Of a DNA stretch of 21,446 nucleotides, positions 1 to 7,442 are shown piece after piece (the first letter of the stretch is position 1; each line of letters starts with the position of its first letter). A program made the position numbers and the translations under genes. Under the pieces are notes generated by a model. That model did not search any database. It worked only from the letters and a program-made list of their open reading frames with translations, and was not told the origin of the DNA. This DNA is from Spirochaetales bacterium (GTDB taxonomy: Bacteria > Spirochaetota > Spirochaetia > SZUA-6 > DRHE01): NCBI GenBank assembly GCA_016935715.1, contig JAFGQJ010000234.1, positions 1 through 21,446 of the forward strand. The letters run 5' to 3'.

Positions 1-2
1 TC

Positions 3-383
3 GGCGCTGCGGCCATGCGCTGCCTGCGGGAGTATCTGCTGCGGCGCAGGGCCTTGCGCACGGGGGACGGCGACGGACAGAGGGCCCTGCTGGTCAACCG
101 CAGGGGCGGCCGTCTGTCGGTTCGGGGCATTCAGAGAATAGTGGACCGCGTGCTTGCCCGTGCGCGGCTCGACAAGCCGGTCACTCCCCACACCTTTCGT
201 CACAGCTTCGCCACCCACATCCTGCAGCAGGGGGCGGATATCAGGGTCGTTCAGGAGCTGCTCGGTCACGCCAGCCTGTCCACCACCCAGGTGTACACGC
301 ACCTGGATATGGATCGGCTGCGGGCCGTGTACGCCAGCGCTCACCCCCACGCGCATCGGGGCGGCCGGGGAGTAGGGAGATGA
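3..383 (+). CDS. XerC/XerD-type tyrosine recombinase, C-terminal part (5' end outside window)
   Basis: This is the catalytic C-terminal part of a site-specific tyrosine recombinase of the XerC/XerD/CodV group, which resolves chromosome dimers at dif. The reading frame is open from the window edge, so the gene is cut by the window and the ATG at 15 is internal. Counting from that Met, the signature residues are His59 and Arg62 (HTFRHSFATH), His85 (ELLGHASLSTTQ) and the nucleophile Tyr94 (QVYTH). The downstream phrase YASAHPHA is typical of XerC/D ends. Its stop overlaps the hslV start (ATGA, 4 bases), so it is in one operon with hslVU, as in the Bacillus codV-clpQ-clpY arrangement. That order favours a XerC/CodV role over XerD, but the visible sequence cannot separate the two. 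Family call is firm; exact paralogue is inferred. Confidence 0.93.
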   Translation, partial: GAAAMRCLREYLLRRRALRTGDGDGQRALLVNRRGGRLSVRGIQRIVDRVLARARLDKPVTPHTFRHSFATHILQQGADIRVVQELLGHASLSTTQVYTHLDMDRLRAVYASAHPHAHRGGRGVGR

Positions 384-916
384 AGAAGTTTCACGGCACA
401 ACCATCATCTCGGTCCGCAAGGACGGCAAGCTTGCGATGGGAGGGGACGGGCAGGTGACCTTCGGCAACACCATCATGAAGAGCCGGGCCCGCAAAATAC
501 GCAAGATCTACGATGGAAGGATCCTGGTGGGATTCGCGGGAGCCACGGCGGATGCCTTTACCCTTTTCGAGCGCTTCGAGACCAGGGTCAAGGAATACGG
601 GGGGGATCTGCGCCGCGCTGCCGTGGAGCTGGCCAAGGACTGGCGCACGGACCGGGTCCTGCGGCGTCTGGAGGCGATGCTCCTGGTGGCGGACCGCAAG
701 GACATGCTCCTCATATCCGGTACGGGGGACGTAGTGGATCCGGAGGAGGATGTGATCGCCATAGGCTCCGGCGGAAGCTTCGCCTACGCCGCGGCCCGGG
801 CTTTCCTGGAAACCGCCCCCTACTCAGCCAGGGAGGTGGTGGAGCACTCCCTGAAGATCGCCGCGGATATCTGCATCTACACGAATGCAGAGCTCATCAT
901 AGAGGAATTGACATGA
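380..916 (+). CDS. hslV: HslV (ClpQ), proteolytic subunit of the HslVU protease
   Basis: HslV forms the threonine-peptidase double ring of the cytoplasmic ATP-dependent HslVU (ClpQY) protease. The 178-residue product has family length. A six-residue propeptide (MKKFHG) precedes Thr7-Thr8 (TTIISV); Thr7 should become the N-terminal nucleophile after processing, as in other Thr-type HslV and unlike the Ser-type Bacillus ClpQ. Conserved blocks seen are GGDGQVTFGNT, FAGATADAFTLFE, AVELAKDWRTDR, AIGSGG and ADICIYTN. The ATG lies inside the stop of the recombinase gene (ATGA), and its own stop overlaps hslU the same way, which suggests translational coupling and matched subunit production. I see no oddities. 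Confidence 0.97.
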   Translation: MKKFHGTTIISVRKDGKLAMGGDGQVTFGNTIMKSRARKIRKIYDGRILVGFAGATADAFTLFERFETRVKEYGGDLRRAAVELAKDWRTDRVLRRLEAMLLVADRKDMLLISGTGDVVDPEEDVIAIGSGGSFAYAAARAFLETAPYSAREVVEHSLKIAADICIYTNAELIIEELT

Positions 917-2325
917 AGATAGATCTCGACTCCCTGACTCCCAAACAGATCGTGGAGCAGCTGGATAAATATATAGTGGGACAGGAGAAGGCGAAAAAAG
1001 CGGTGGCCATAGCCCTGCGTAATCGTACCAGGCGCCAGAGACTGTCCGAAGAAATGCGGGACGAGGTTGCGCCCAAGAATATCATCATGATCGGGCCCAC
1101 AGGTGTGGGCAAGACCGAAATCGCCCGGCGGCTCAGCCGCCTCTGCGGTGCGCCATTGGTGAAGGTGGAGGCAACCAAGTATACGGAAGTGGGCTACGTG
1201 GGCCGGGACGTGGAGTCCATGATCCGGGATCTGGTGGCGGTGGCCGTGTCCATGGTCAAGACGGAGCTGCAGGAGCAGGTGCGGGAAGAGGCGGAAAAGA
1301 GAGCGGAGGAGGCGCTGCTGGATCTCCTGCTGCCGGGAATCGGAAAATCCCCGGCAGCATCGCGGGGCCCCGGGGCGCCGTCCCCGGTGCTCCAGCCGGC
1401 CGCAGTGCACGGAGAAGCCGTCGCCTCCCCCGCCCAGCCGGCCGCCTCCTCCAGCACGCGGGAGAAGTTCAGAGAGAAGCTTCGGGCAGGCGAGCTGGAC
1501 GAAAAAACAGTGGAGGTGAACGTCACCAGCAGTCAATTCCCCGCAATCGAGATCTTCTCCGGTACCAGCCTGGAGGAGATGGACGTGAATATCGGCAACC
1601 TGGGAAGCATCTTCGGCGGCCGTAAGAAGCGCAAGAAAACCACCGTGTCCCGCGCCCGCGATATCCTTCTGGACGAAGAGATGGACAAATTGATCGACAT
1701 GGAACGGGTGAGCGAACAGGCGGTCAGGCGGGCGGAGCAGATGGGCATCGTGTTCATCGACGAGCTGGACAAGATCGCCTCCCGGCAGAACGTCAGCGGG
1801 GTGGACGTGTCCCGGGAAGGGGTGCAGAGGGACATCCTGCCCATCGTCGAAGGCTCCAAGGTGCACACCCGCTACGGGATGGTGGACACCTCCCATATCC
1901 TGTTCATCGCCGCCGGGGCGTTTCACATGAGCAAGCCCTCGGACCTGATTCCGGAGCTTCAGGGCCGTTTCCCCCTGCGCGTGGAGCTCAACGCCCTGAC
2001 CAGCGAGGATTTCGTCAAGATTCTCACCCAGCCGCGCAACGCCCTGATCAAGCAGTACGTGGAGCTGCTGCGTACCGAGAACGTGGAGCTGGTTTTCGAA
2101 GAAAGTGCGATCAGCAGGATCGCGGAGATCGCGAGCGACGTCAATTCCAGAACGGAAAACATCGGTGCCCGGAGACTGCACACGATCATGGAATCGCTGC
2201 TCGAAGAGGTCAGCTTCACGGCCACCGACATTCAGGGGCAGAGGGTGACCATAACCGAGAACTACGTAGATGAAAGGCTGAAGGATATCGTGGAAGACCA
2301 GGACCTGAGCCGCTTCATCCTCTAA
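913..2325 (+). CDS. hslU: HslU (ClpY), ATPase/unfoldase subunit of HslVU
   Basis: HslU is the AAA+ hexamer that unfolds substrates and feeds them to HslV. Visible are Walker A GPTGVGKT (61-68), the pore loop GYVG (94-97), Walker B VFIDELDK (280-287), and the C-terminal tail DLSRFIL, which in this family inserts into HslV to activate it. The 470 residues are a little longer than the roughly 440 usual. The extra length lies in the intermediate domain, where about residues 142-182 are Pro/Ala/Ser-rich and look like a flexible linker. The start overlaps the hslV stop (ATGA). The 48 bases after its stop hold only the flgB ribosome-binding region; I see no terminator, so transcription may run on into the flagellar genes. 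Confidence 0.97.
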   Translation: MKIDLDSLTPKQIVEQLDKYIVGQEKAKKAVAIALRNRTRRQRLSEEMRDEVAPKNIIMIGPTGVGKTEIARRLSRLCGAPLVKVEATKYTEVGYVGRDVESMIRDLVAVAVSMVKTELQEQVREEAEKRAEEALLDLLLPGIGKSPAASRGPGAPSPVLQPAAVHGEAVASPAQPAASSSTREKFREKLRAGELDEKTVEVNVTSSQFPAIEIFSGTSLEEMDVNIGNLGSIFGGRKKRKKTTVSRARDILLDEEMDKLIDMERVSEQAVRRAEQMGIVFIDELDKIASRQNVSGVDVSREGVQRDILPIVEGSKVHTRYGMVDTSHILFIAAGAFHMSKPSDLIPELQGRFPLRVELNALTSEDFVKILTQPRNALIKQYVELLRTENVELVFEESAISRIAEIASDVNSRTENIGARRLHTIMESLLEEVSFTATDIQGQRVTITENYVDERLKDIVEDQDLSRFIL

Positions 2326-2373
2326 TCAAGGCCTCGGATACGGCCGAAACTAAAAGGAGAGGAGGGGCTGGAA

Positions 2374-2790
2374 GTGATGTTTCAAGGACGTTTCGACAAG
2401 ACCATCGATCTGCTCAAGCGGGGACTGGATGTTTCGGTCCTGCGCCGGAATGTGATCGCCAACAACATCGCCAATGCGGAAACACCGAACTTCAAACGGA
2501 CCGTGCTGAACTTCGAATCCGCCCTGAAGCGGGCCCTGGATTCCGAGAAGGTGCGGCCGCCGCGGCAGTTCGCCACCGACAGCAGGCACATCCCGTTCCA
2601 CCAGCCGATCGACTACCGCACGGTTCGGCCGCGCCTGGTCCTGGATTATCTGACCACGGCCAAGAACAACGGGAACAACGTCGATATCGAGGAGGAGGGC
2701 ATGCTGGCTCTGGAGAACCAGCTGCTGTACCAGACCATGGCGCAGGCAATTTCCGGCGAGTTCAACCGGGTGAACCTGGTGCTTCGCTGA
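2374..2790 (+). CDS. flgB: Flagellar proximal rod protein FlgB
   Basis: FlgB is a proximal rod subunit of the flagellar axle, exported by the flagellar type III system. The 138-residue protein carries the rod/hook N-terminal motif in NVIANNIANAETPNFKR and the family ending in which ALENQLLYQTMAQAISGEFN precedes a short hydrophobic tail. The start is ambiguous: GTG at 2374 and ATG at 2377 are adjacent codons, and a purine-rich run at about 2355-2367 (containing GAGGAGGGG) is well spaced for either. It opens the flagellar run after hslU, and flgC follows after 21 bases. I see no odd features beyond the double start. Confidence 0.95.
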   Translation: MMFQGRFDKTIDLLKRGLDVSVLRRNVIANNIANAETPNFKRTVLNFESALKRALDSEKVRPPRQFATDSRHIPFHQPIDYRTVRPRLVLDYLTTAKNNGNNVDIEEEGMLALENQLLYQTMAQAISGEFNRVNLVLR

Positions 2791-2811
2791 GCCGGCCTGC
2801 AGGAGGGATAG

Positions 2812-3270
2812 ATGGGTTTGTTCACGACAATCAACACCGCCGCCACCGGGCTGACGGCTCAGCGCACGCGTTTGGATGTGATCGCCAACAACGTCGCCAA
2901 TGTCAACACGACCAGGACGACCGAAGGGGGGCCGTTCCGGCGCAGCCGGGTCGTTTTCCGGCCTCGGGTTTCCCAGCCGTACTGGCGAAGCCCCTTTCTG
3001 CCCGTTTTCCTCAAGGAGAGAATCGGCAGGGGCGTGCGGGTGGTCAACGTGGAGAAGGACTACGACAGCGAGGTGAGGCTGGTGTATGATCCCACCCACC
3101 CCGATGCCATCCAATCCGGGCCCCGTCAGGGCTACGTGGAGTACCCGAACGTCAATGTGGTGAATGAGATGGTGGATATGATTTCCGCATCGAGAGCCTA
3201 CGAGGCCAACGTCGCCATCATGAACGGGAGCAAGAGCATGTTTCTCAAGGCCCTGGAGATCGGGAGGTAA
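2812..3270 (+). CDS. flgC: Flagellar proximal rod protein FlgC
   Basis: FlgC is a second proximal rod subunit. It shows the N-terminal rod signature (TAATGLTAQRTRLDVIANNV followed by ANVNTTRT) and the C-terminal signature (VNVVNEMVDMISASRAYEAN), both forming the coiled-coil D0 region in this family. The 152-residue length is usual. The ATG is preceded by AGGAGGGA at 2801-2808. The stop TAA at 3268 is followed by one codon and then the fliE ATG in the same frame, a close junction that recurs in this operon. Confidence 0.96.
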   Translation: MGLFTTINTAATGLTAQRTRLDVIANNVANVNTTRTTEGGPFRRSRVVFRPRVSQPYWRSPFLPVFLKERIGRGVRVVNVEKDYDSEVRLVYDPTHPDAIQSGPRQGYVEYPNVNVVNEMVDMISASRAYEANVAIMNGSKSMFLKALEIGR

Positions 3271-3273
3271 TTG

Positions 3274-3630
3274 ATGGATAATCTGTCGCTTTCATCGCTT
3301 CGGGGACACGTGATCGAGCTCGAGCGCAGCGATCCCCGCCACCTCCCCGGTTCAGCGGCGCTCCTGCGGCCCGGCTCGGCTGCCGGCGCCTCCCCGGTGT
3401 CGGATCCCGAAAGCGGTTTCGGCCGGATGTTCTTCGACGCTCTCAGCAATGTCAATGATCTGCAGCACACGACCATGGATCTCACGGAGGCGATGCTGAC
3501 GGACCCGGATTCGGTGGACATCCACGATGTTACGGTGGCTATCGCGGAGGCCAACCTTGCGCTGTCGATGACCAAAGCGATCATGGACAGGGCGATCCGT
3601 GCGTATCAAGAGGTGATCAATACGCGATAG
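3274..3630 (+). CDS. fliE: Flagellar hook-basal body adaptor FliE
   Basis: FliE links the MS ring and export gate to the rod. The C-terminal half (FFDALSNVNDLQHTTMDL, then DPDSVDIHDVTVAIAEANL and TKAIMDRAIRAYQEVINTR) matches the FliE family well. The N-terminal 45 residues are variable and rich in Ser, Pro and Gly. I chose the ATG at 3274 (118 residues) rather than the TTG at 3271, because GGGAGG at 3262-3267 is spaced 6 bases from the ATG but only 3 from the TTG. It follows flgC directly, in the usual flgB-flgC-fliE order. Confidence 0.94.
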   Translation: MDNLSLSSLRGHVIELERSDPRHLPGSAALLRPGSAAGASPVSDPESGFGRMFFDALSNVNDLQHTTMDLTEAMLTDPDSVDIHDVTVAIAEANLALSMTKAIMDRAIRAYQEVINTR

Positions 3631-3651
3631 CACGACGAGGCGGCAGTTTTT

Positions 3652-3673
3652 CTAGTTCATGTTTGGGAGGGGA
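3652..3673 (+). repeat. Shared leader element before fliF (copy 1 of CTAG-N6-TTTGGGAGGGGA)
   Basis: The 45-base fliE-fliF gap contains CTAG, six unrelated bases, then TTTGGGAGGGGA, ending two bases before the fliF ATG. The same spaced element occurs before fliO at 17547-17568. The GGAGG core serves as the ribosome-binding site; whether the extra conserved bases have a role of their own is unknown. Confidence 0.6.
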
Positions 3674-3675
3674 GA

Positions 3676-5385
3676 ATGAACGAGTGGTTGAGACAGTTTC
3701 TTAATCAGATAAAGACTCTTTGGGGCAAGTGGAGCCTTACGCAGAAGGTCATCCTGTTTGCCATCGCGGGAGTGGCCATCCTGGCGGTGGTCCTGATCGT
3801 GGCCTTCAGCTCCGCCCCGACGATGGTGGCCCTGATCGGCACGCCGATCAGCGACGAGAACAACCTGGCCCGCATCGTGACGGTGCTGGACGAGGAGGGC
3901 GTGGCCTACAAGGTAAGCCCGGAAAACATGATCTACGTGGAGGAGGAGGCCACCGCCCGGCGGATCAGGGCGATCCTGATCCGCGAGGATCTGATTCCGC
4001 CCAGAACCGATCCATGGGCCATCTTCGACGTGGAGCGCTGGACCCTGACGGATTTCGAACGGGACGTCAACCTGCAGCGCGCCCTCACCAAGAACCTGGA
4101 GCAGCACATCCTGGCTCTCGACGACGTGGATGCCGCCAGCGTGACCCTGGTGGTTCCCAAGCCCGAGCTGTTCCAGGAGGATCAGAACCCGGTCAGCGCA
4201 TCGGTGATCATCACGCCCAAACCCGGTTCCGACATCATGGAGAACCGCAAGAAGATAGAGGGAATCGTTAAGATCATCAAGTTCGCCGTCGCCGGCCTTC
4301 AGGACGAGAATATCGTAATCACGGACCAGAACGGGCTGCAGCTCAACGATTTCACCGGCCTCGAGGACGTGGACAGGATCGAAATCGCCCGCCGTGAGCT
4401 GCGCACCAAGAAAGAGCTGGAGCAGCAGTACAAGGCGGAAATCCTCGCGGCGCTGCGCACGATCTTCAGCTTCGACAGGGTGGAGATCGTGAAGCTGGAC
4501 ATCGACCTGGACATGAGCAAACAGACGGTGAACATGGAGGAGCACTTTCCGGTCACCATGAAGAAGGACAACCCGCGGACCCCCTTCGATGAGAGCGAGG
4601 TCGTGCCCTCCATCACCCTGTCCAAGGAGGTGACGGAGGAGCATTTCGAGGGTACGGGATTCAACCCGGAGGGGCCTCCGGGGCAGGAAGGGCAGACGCC
4701 CCCAGCGTACAAGGACCTTTCGAATCTGGTGGGCAAATACGATCAATCGTCCCTGATCCAGAACGAAGTGGTGAACAAGAAGAGCACCTACCAGGAGAAG
4801 AGCCCCTGGAGCATCGAGAGAATCACCACGGGCGTCGCTATTGATGGAGTATGGCGCAGGGTATACAATGAAGACGGACAGGTGGAGGTAAATCCCGACG
4901 GGAGCATCAAGCGGGAATACACGCCTGTCAGCGAAGAGGACCTGCGCAAGGCTGAAAGCCTGATCAGGGACGCGGTGGGCTACGACAGGGACCGGGGGGA
5001 TTCGGTTACAGTAGAGCACATCCCCTTCGACAGGAGCGCCCAGTTCGCCACAGAGGATGAGCAGTTGCGCCGCCAGCGCCAGATGAGGACCACGATCATG
5101 TCGGTCATCATCGGTCTGGGGGCGATCATTTTTGCCATCGTCCTGTACCGCCTGATCGCCAAGGAGCTGGAGCGCAGAAGACGCCTTCGGGAAGAAGAGC
5201 TGGCCCGGCAGCACCAGGCCATGCGCGAAGCGGCGCTGCGCAGAGCAGAAGAGGAGGGGGCGGAGGTCGAGCTGTCGGTCGAGGAACGGGCGCGGATGGA
5301 GATGCAGGAGAACGCGATCAATATGGCTCGGGAGCATCCCGAGGACGTGGCTCAGCTGATCCGCACGTGGCTGTTGGAGGAGTAG
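3676..5385 (+). CDS. fliF: Flagellar MS-ring protein FliF
   Basis: FliF builds the inner-membrane MS ring, the platform for the rotor and export gate. The 569-residue protein has two membrane segments, at about 24-45 (VILFAIAGVAILAVVLIVAF) and about 473-494 (MSVIIGLGAIIFAIVLYRLI). The periplasmic ring-building region lies between them, followed by a charged cytoplasmic tail. The C-terminus (REHPEDVAQLIRTWLLEE) is the conserved FliG-binding helix. The start is fixed by GGGAGGGGA at 3665-3673. The stop TAG is followed by one codon (AAG) and the fliG ATG in the same frame, so translation of these two binding partners is likely coupled, and stop readthrough would give a direct FliF-FliG fusion. 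Confidence 0.97.
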   Translation: MNEWLRQFLNQIKTLWGKWSLTQKVILFAIAGVAILAVVLIVAFSSAPTMVALIGTPISDENNLARIVTVLDEEGVAYKVSPENMIYVEEEATARRIRAILIREDLIPPRTDPWAIFDVERWTLTDFERDVNLQRALTKNLEQHILALDDVDAASVTLVVPKPELFQEDQNPVSASVIITPKPGSDIMENRKKIEGIVKIIKFAVAGLQDENIVITDQNGLQLNDFTGLEDVDRIEIARRELRTKKELEQQYKAEILAALRTIFSFDRVEIVKLDIDLDMSKQTVNMEEHFPVTMKKDNPRTPFDESEVVPSITLSKEVTEEHFEGTGFNPEGPPGQEGQTPPAYKDLSNLVGKYDQSSLIQNEVVNKKSTYQEKSPWSIERITTGVAIDGVWRRVYNEDGQVEVNPDGSIKREYTPVSEEDLRKAESLIRDAVGYDRDRGDSVTVEHIPFDRSAQFATEDEQLRRQRQMRTTIMSVIIGLGAIIFAIVLYRLIAKELERRRRLREEELARQHQAMREAALRRAEEEGAEVELSVEERARMEMQENAINMAREHPEDVAQLIRTWLLEE

Positions 5386-5388
5386 AAG

Positions 5389-6465
5389 ATGGCAAAGAGG
5401 GAAGCAAGCGCTGTCGCCCCGGCCCCACCGCCGGGGAAGAAAACCAGAGGCCACGGAGGACCGAAGAAGCAGCTGACCGGCCGTCAGAAGGCGGCGATCT
5501 TCATCATCACCCTGGGCCACGAGATCGCCTCCGACATCTTCAAGCACCTGCGGGATGACGAGATCGAGCAGCTGACCTTCGAAATCGCCCGCAATGAGTC
5601 CATAGATCCCGCGGACCGCGACCAGGTGCTGATGGAGTTCCAGGAGCTCATGATGGCTCAGGACTTCATCTCCACCGGCGGCATCGAATACGCCCGGGAG
5701 CTGCTGGAGAAATCGGTGGGAAGCCAGAAGGCGGTGGATATCATCAACCGCCTGACCAGCTCCCTGCAGGTGCGTCCCTTCGACTTCATCCGCAGAACCG
5801 ATCCCGCTCACCTGCTGAACTTCATCCAGCAGGAGCATCCCCAGACCATCGCCCTGATCCTGGCCTATCTGGAGCCGAACAAGGCCTCCGTGATCCTGGG
5901 AGCGCTTCCCAGCGAGGTGCAGTCAGATGTAGCCAAGAGGATCGCCACCATGGACAGGACCTCTCCGGAGATCCTTCGGGAAGTGGAGCGGGTGCTGGAG
6001 AAGAAGCTGTCCACCCTTTCGTCGGAGGACTACACCGCCGCCGGCGGCGTGGAAAGCATCGTGGAGATCCTCAATCTGGTGGATCGATCTACGGAGAAGG
6101 GGATCATCGAGCGGCTGGAGGAGGATGATCCGGAGCTGGCCGAGGACATCAAGAAGCGCATGTTCGTATTCGAGGATATCGTCCTCCTGGACGACCGGGC
6201 CATTCAGAAAGTGCTGCGGGAGGTGGATACCACGGAGCTGGCCAAGGCCTTGAAGGCCGTGGACTCGGAGGTCCAGGACAAGATATTCCGGAACATGAGC
6301 AAGCGTGCCGCTACCCTGCTCAAGGAAGACATGGACTACATGGGCCCGATCCGCCTGAAGGATGTGGAGGAAGCCCAGCAGCGCATCGTTTCCATCATAC
6401 GCAAGCTGGAAGAGCAGGGGGAGATAGTGGTCGCCCGGGCCGGCGAGGACGAACTGGTGGTTTAA
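5389..6465 (+). CDS. fliG: Flagellar motor switch protein FliG
   Basis: FliG sits on the MS ring, binds FliF and FliM, and takes torque from the MotAB stator. The order is: FliF-binding N-domain (LTGRQKAAIFIITLGHEIAS, FKHLRDDEIEQLTFEIAR), middle domain with the EHPQ motif at about 149-152, and a C-domain with the charged torque helix (DDRAIQKVLREVDTTELAKA). An N-terminal extension of about 23 residues, rich in Ala, Pro, Gly and Lys, precedes the domain that starts at LTGRQKAA. At 358 residues it is slightly long for the family. Spirochaetes often carry two FliG proteins, and the operon-borne, conserved torque domain suggests the main motor copy; this is inference. Confidence 0.97.
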   Translation: MAKREASAVAPAPPPGKKTRGHGGPKKQLTGRQKAAIFIITLGHEIASDIFKHLRDDEIEQLTFEIARNESIDPADRDQVLMEFQELMMAQDFISTGGIEYARELLEKSVGSQKAVDIINRLTSSLQVRPFDFIRRTDPAHLLNFIQQEHPQTIALILAYLEPNKASVILGALPSEVQSDVAKRIATMDRTSPEILREVERVLEKKLSTLSSEDYTAAGGVESIVEILNLVDRSTEKGIIERLEEDDPELAEDIKKRMFVFEDIVLLDDRAIQKVLREVDTTELAKALKAVDSEVQDKIFRNMSKRAATLLKEDMDYMGPIRLKDVEEAQQRIVSIIRKLEEQGEIVVARAGEDELVV

Positions 6466-6466
6466 A

Positions 6467-7378
6467 GTGGCAAAGAATGTTTTTCGAGCGGATGAGATTC
6501 TCTACCAATCCCGCAAGGTGTTCATCAAGCCTCCCCTGGTGGAGCCGGAGGAGAGCTTCGAAGAGGTGGAGAGCCTGGAGGAATACACCGGCCCCACGGT
6601 GGAAGATCTGCGCCGGGAAGCGGATGAGTTCAAAACCAACTGGGAGCAGGACAAGGCCCGGCTGATCCAGGCGGCCCAGGAGGAGGCGGAGGCGATCCGC
6701 AAAGAGGCGGAACGGGCGGCCTTCGACGAGGTCAAACGCAAGAACAACCAGGCCCAGAAGATCCGCCAGGAGGCGGAGGACGAGGCCAGGCGCATCGTGG
6801 AGGAAGCCAGGAGGCAGGCGGAAGGTTTGGAAGCCGAGATCCAATCCAAGGTGGAGAAGGAGCTGAAGGATGCCTTCGCCAAAGGCCACGAAGAGGGCCG
6901 GGAAGAAGGCTTCCAGGAAGGCCGCCGGGAGGTGGAACGCCTGGTGGAGACGCTCCAGAAGATCATCTCCGCGGCCATAGACAAGAGAAACGAGATCATT
7001 CAGGAATCGGAGACCCAGGTCATCAATCTGGTCCTGCTGATAGCCAAGAAGGTGATCAAGGTAATCTCGGAAAACCAGCGGAACGTGGTCATCAACAATG
7101 TGGTCCAAAGCCTGCGAAAGCTGAAGAGTCGCGGGGACGTCGTGATCCGGGTCAATCTGGCCGACGTGGAGCTCACCTCGGAGCACATCAACGACTTCAT
7201 GAAGATGGTGGAGAACGTCAAATCCATCACGGTCCTGGAGGACAGTTCGGTGGATCGAGGCGGGTGCATCGTGGAAACCGACTTCGGGCAGATCGATGCC
7301 CGCATCTCCTCGCAGCTCCACGAGATCGAGGAGAAGATAATCGAGCTGGCGCCGATCCGATCCAAAGGGGAGGGATAG
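6467..7378 (+). CDS. fliH: Flagellar export ATPase regulator FliH
   Basis: FliH is the peripheral-stalk-like protein that binds FliI and tethers it to the C-ring. The start is GTG at 6467, one base after the fliG stop, giving MAKNVFRADEILYQ, a start like other spirochaetal FliH. The ribosome-binding site is poor, so coupling to fliG termination is likely. Residues about 45-165 form a long, highly charged, Ala/Glu-rich helix typical of FliH, including the Gly-containing stretch AFAKGHEEGREEGFQEGRRE. The C-terminal domain (NLVLLIAKKVIKVISE through DRGGCIVETDFGQIDA) is the V/F-type ATPase stator-like region. At 303 residues it is longer than enteric FliH (about 235). Confidence 0.93.
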   Translation: MAKNVFRADEILYQSRKVFIKPPLVEPEESFEEVESLEEYTGPTVEDLRREADEFKTNWEQDKARLIQAAQEEAEAIRKEAERAAFDEVKRKNNQAQKIRQEAEDEARRIVEEARRQAEGLEAEIQSKVEKELKDAFAKGHEEGREEGFQEGRREVERLVETLQKIISAAIDKRNEIIQESETQVINLVLLIAKKVIKVISENQRNVVINNVVQSLRKLKSRGDVVIRVNLADVELTSEHINDFMKMVENVKSITVLEDSSVDRGGCIVETDFGQIDARISSQLHEIEEKIIELAPIRSKGEG

Positions 7379-7397
7379 GCAGGCGCCGGAAGCTGAT

Positions 7398-7412
7398 CGG
7401 CCCGTGGGGCCG
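7398..7412 (+). promoter_or_regulatory. GC-rich intercistronic hairpin between fliH and fliI
   Basis: CGGCCC, a three-base loop GTG, and GGGCCG form a perfect 6-base-pair stem in the 64-base fliH-fliI gap. It lies about 20 bases before the fliI ribosome-binding site. Flanking CCGG tetramers could extend it across a bulge. A T5 run at 7423-7427 is too far from the stem for a standard terminator. It may influence mRNA processing or stability; function is not shown. Confidence 0.45.
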
Positions 7413-7430
7413 CCGGATACCCATTTTTCA

Positions 7431-7439
7431 GGGAGGGGA
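7431..7439 (+). promoter_or_regulatory. Ribosome-binding site GGGAGGGGA deciding the TTG start of fliI
   Basis: GGGAGGGGA ends three bases before TTG at 7443. The same nine-base element precedes fliF, fliO and fliP. It identifies the TTG as the start instead of the in-frame GTG at 7404, which has no such site and lies within the intergenic hairpin. Confidence 0.75.
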
Positions 7440-7442
7440 AAA

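Noticed and set aside
877..2181. A 434-codon minus-strand frame opposite hslU
   Set aside because: Antisense shadow of a complete hslU with all catalytic motifs.
2326..2373. A terminator or promoter in the hslU-flgB gap
   Set aside because: GGCC...GGCC gives only a 4-base stem without a T-run, and I found no pair of boxes with acceptable match and spacing, although Borrelia is known to have a promoter before flgB.
3645..3651. T-rich run before fliF as a terminator or -10 box
   Set aside because: There is no stem of note before it and no -35-like box at proper distance; unlike the fliO leader, the bases matching the -10 position are not promoter-like.
3652..5838. A 728-codon open frame on the minus strand opposite fliF and fliG
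   Set aside because: It lies exactly antisense to two well-supported genes, has no family-like composition (very rich in Leu, His, Asp, Gly and Arg), and reflects the scarcity of stops opposite GC-rich codons.
7404..7442. Upstream GTG start for fliI adding 13 residues
   Set aside because: It falls in an intergenic hairpin with no ribosome-binding site, while TTG 7443 is behind a strong one and gives the expected N-terminus.
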